Notes under the pieces: model-generated
Told to the model about the DNA's origin: nothing
The model's input: the letters and a program-made list of their open reading frames with translations, nothing else
The model's database searches: none
NCBI GenBank assembly: GCA_003978285.1
Contig: QOAB01000161.1
Coordinates: forward strand, 1 to 6,934
Length of the DNA stretch: 6,934 nt
Direction: 5' to 3'
DNA from: Candidatus Thioglobus sp.
GTDB taxonomy: Bacteria; Pseudomonadota; Gammaproteobacteria; PS1; Thioglobaceae
Part shown: piece after piece, positions 5,913-6,934 of the stretch
Layout of the letters: each line of letters begins with the position of its first letter
Numbering within the stretch: position 1 is the first letter of the stretch
Made by a program: the position numbers and the translations under genes

Positions 5913-6569
5913 ATGTTAAAACGACTTATCATTATATTGGCTATTGTTCATATAAATCTTGCTTTTGCAATGGATGGTATGCCAACGATGCCAAATCCAG
6001 CACAAATAATGAACGAGTCAATGGCGGATATTATCGATCCACCAAATACGGCGGCGCTCAACATCATGGTGAATGCACTATCTTCACTTAAAGAGCTAAG
6101 GAAATCAGGCAAAGCCACCACTGAAAATATTAAAATTCTGATTAAAATCAAGCTGTTGCCTAGTATTGCTATGGATGTTTCAACTGAGTTAGCCCTTAAA
6201 AAGCACTGGGGCAAACTGAATCACAATCAAAAAGTTATTTTTCAACGATATATTTCACATTCTTTAATGAAAGATTATGCGGGTATTCTGGGTTCTTATA
6301 AAAAACTCGATAGTGTTAGCATCTCAGTAGATCCTAAAGTTAAACGCAAAGATAATAAAGCCATTGTTAAATTAATCATCACACTTAATAACGATCCAAA
6401 ACCCATCAATATCACTTTAAAAATGATTCGCTCTAGCAAATGGCGAGTTTATGACGTGGTTTTTTCTGGGGTTAGTTTGGTTAAAAACTACGCCGCTCAA
6501 TTTAATTCACACATTAGACGCAAAGGTCTTGATAGCCTAGTTGCTAAAATCGTTAAAAAACTTAAATAG
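5913..6569 (+). CDS. mlaC: Phospholipid-transport periplasmic protein MlaC (Ttg2D family)
   Basis: MlaC shuttles phospholipids across the periplasm between the outer-membrane MlaA complex and the inner-membrane MlaFEDB ABC transporter, helping keep outer-leaflet asymmetry. The 218-aa product (E. coli MlaC 211) has a signal peptide with a hydrophobic core at 5-18 and likely cleavage after A19 (AFA before MDG). A Pro/Met-rich segment at 21-48 is followed by the family domain. LLPSIAMDVS (81-90), the central helical region to about 130, and WRVYDVVFSGVSLVKNY (177-193) with QFNSHIRRKGLDSL (196-209) match the conserved blocks. I start it at ATG 5913, because an earlier in-frame ATG at 5841 would add 24 Lys-rich residues before the signal peptide and run into uvrC. 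No mlaF, mlaE, mlaD or mlaB is next to it. Its TAG overlaps the murA GTG by one base, so they are probably co-transcribed. Confidence 0.92.
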   Translation: MLKRLIIILAIVHINLAFAMDGMPTMPNPAQIMNESMADIIDPPNTAALNIMVNALSSLKELRKSGKATTENIKILIKIKLLPSIAMDVSTELALKKHWGKLNHNQKVIFQRYISHSLMKDYAGILGSYKKLDSVSISVDPKVKRKDNKAIVKLIITLNNDPKPINITLKMIRSSKWRVYDVVFSGVSLVKNYAAQFNSHIRRKGLDSLVAKIVKKLK

Positions 6570-6934
6570 TGTACAAACTGGTTATTCAAGGGGGGAACGC
6601 TTTGCATGGGACGATTAAAGCTGCCGGCTCTAAAAATTCCTCTCTGCCTATTTTGTTTGCCTCTATTTTGGCAGATGGCCCGATCACTCTGACCAACACC
6701 CCGCATTTAAGTGATATTTCAACAACACTTAGGCTATTAATGGACATGGGTGCTGAGTTTATTTTAGAATCTAATAGTGATTTATTTGTTGATTCATCCA
6801 AACTCACTAGTCTAGTGGCTGATTACAATTTGGTTAAAACCATGCGTGCCTCAATTTTAGTCTTAGGTCCGATGCTTGCCAAATATGGAGAAGCCAAAGT
6901 TTCTCTTCCCGGCGGTTGTGCGATTGGTACACGC
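6569..6934 (+). CDS. murA: UDP-N-acetylglucosamine 1-carboxyvinyltransferase MurA, N-terminal part (runs off right edge)
   Basis: MurA transfers enolpyruvate from PEP to UDP-GlcNAc, the first committed step of peptidoglycan precursor synthesis in the cytoplasm. I translate 122 codons up to the window edge. They include the substrate-binding pair K22-N23 (AAGSKNSSLPILFA), KTMRAS at 90-95, and the active-site loop SLPGGCAIGTR with C117, the equivalent of E. coli C115. Having Cys rather than Asp predicts sensitivity to fosfomycin at the enzyme level. The start is GTG at 6569, sharing one base with the mlaC TAG. No clear Shine-Dalgarno is seen, so coupling to mlaC translation is likely. In enterobacteria mlaB and ibaG stand between mlaC and murA; both are absent here. 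The C-terminal two-thirds lies outside the window. Confidence 0.97.
   Translation, partial: MYKLVIQGGNALHGTIKAAGSKNSSLPILFASILADGPITLTNTPHLSDISTTLRLLMDMGAEFILESNSDLFVDSSKLTSLVADYNLVKTMRASILVLGPMLAKYGEAKVSLPGGCAIGTR

Noticed and set aside
5948..6214. Minus-strand hydrophobic ORF inside mlaC
   Set aside because: It is the antisense of a well-supported MlaC reading frame; hydrophobicity is expected there by codon complement.
6497..6807. Minus-strand ORFs over the mlaC-murA junction
   Set aside because: They are antisense to the conserved MlaC C-terminus and MurA N-terminus and have no family features.

Overview
The window looks like chromosomal housekeeping DNA from a compact, AT-rich gammaproteobacterium. 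The evidence for this is a Uup ABC-F ATPase with the enterobacterial-type arginine-rich linker, a CcmH of the short (about 156 aa) kind, a full UvrC, and an mlaC gene directly followed by murA, which is a remnant of the mla-murA neighbourhood of Gammaproteobacteria. The AT-rich codons and near-absence of spacers would suit a streamlined lineage such as the marine sulphur-oxidising SUP05/Thioglobaceae group, but nothing here proves that. No mobile elements, tRNAs, rRNAs, CRISPR arrays or foreign-looking islands were seen.

Layout: (1) 1-1357, minus strand: an operon reading ccmH -> yjbQ-family gene -> TPR-repeat gene (the last runs off the left edge). Both junctions are 4-nt GTGA overlaps. (2) 1358-1401: a 44-bp divergent promoter region. 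(3) 1402-3890, plus strand: uup followed by a HAD-family phosphatase-like gene, again joined by GTGA. (4) 3887-5848, minus strand: uvrC followed by a short, not previously called membrane-protein ORF that fills the whole gap up to the HAD gene. Its stop codon overlaps the HAD stop codon tail to tail. (5) 5849-5912: a 64-bp divergent region with a 16-bp perfect palindrome. (6) 5913-6934, plus strand: mlaC followed by the first 122 codons of murA, with a 1-nt overlap.

Functionally the genes belong to separate processes: cytochrome c maturation (ccmH), ribosome-associated ABC-F function (uup), nucleotide excision repair (uvrC), outer-membrane lipid transport (mlaC) and peptidoglycan synthesis (murA). 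The last two both serve the cell envelope. I do not see a new multi-gene system.

The item most worth checking is the 57-codon membrane ORF after uvrC. It has a nearly perfect Shine-Dalgarno sequence but no ATG/GTG/TTG start in frame. Either it starts at ATT, or a one-base change in an A5/T5 tract (4055-4059) hides a normal GTGA-coupled GTG start. Secondary points are the free-standing HAD protein that resembles the front half of HAD-UbiA fusions, and the ccmH-yjbQ-TPR grouping.
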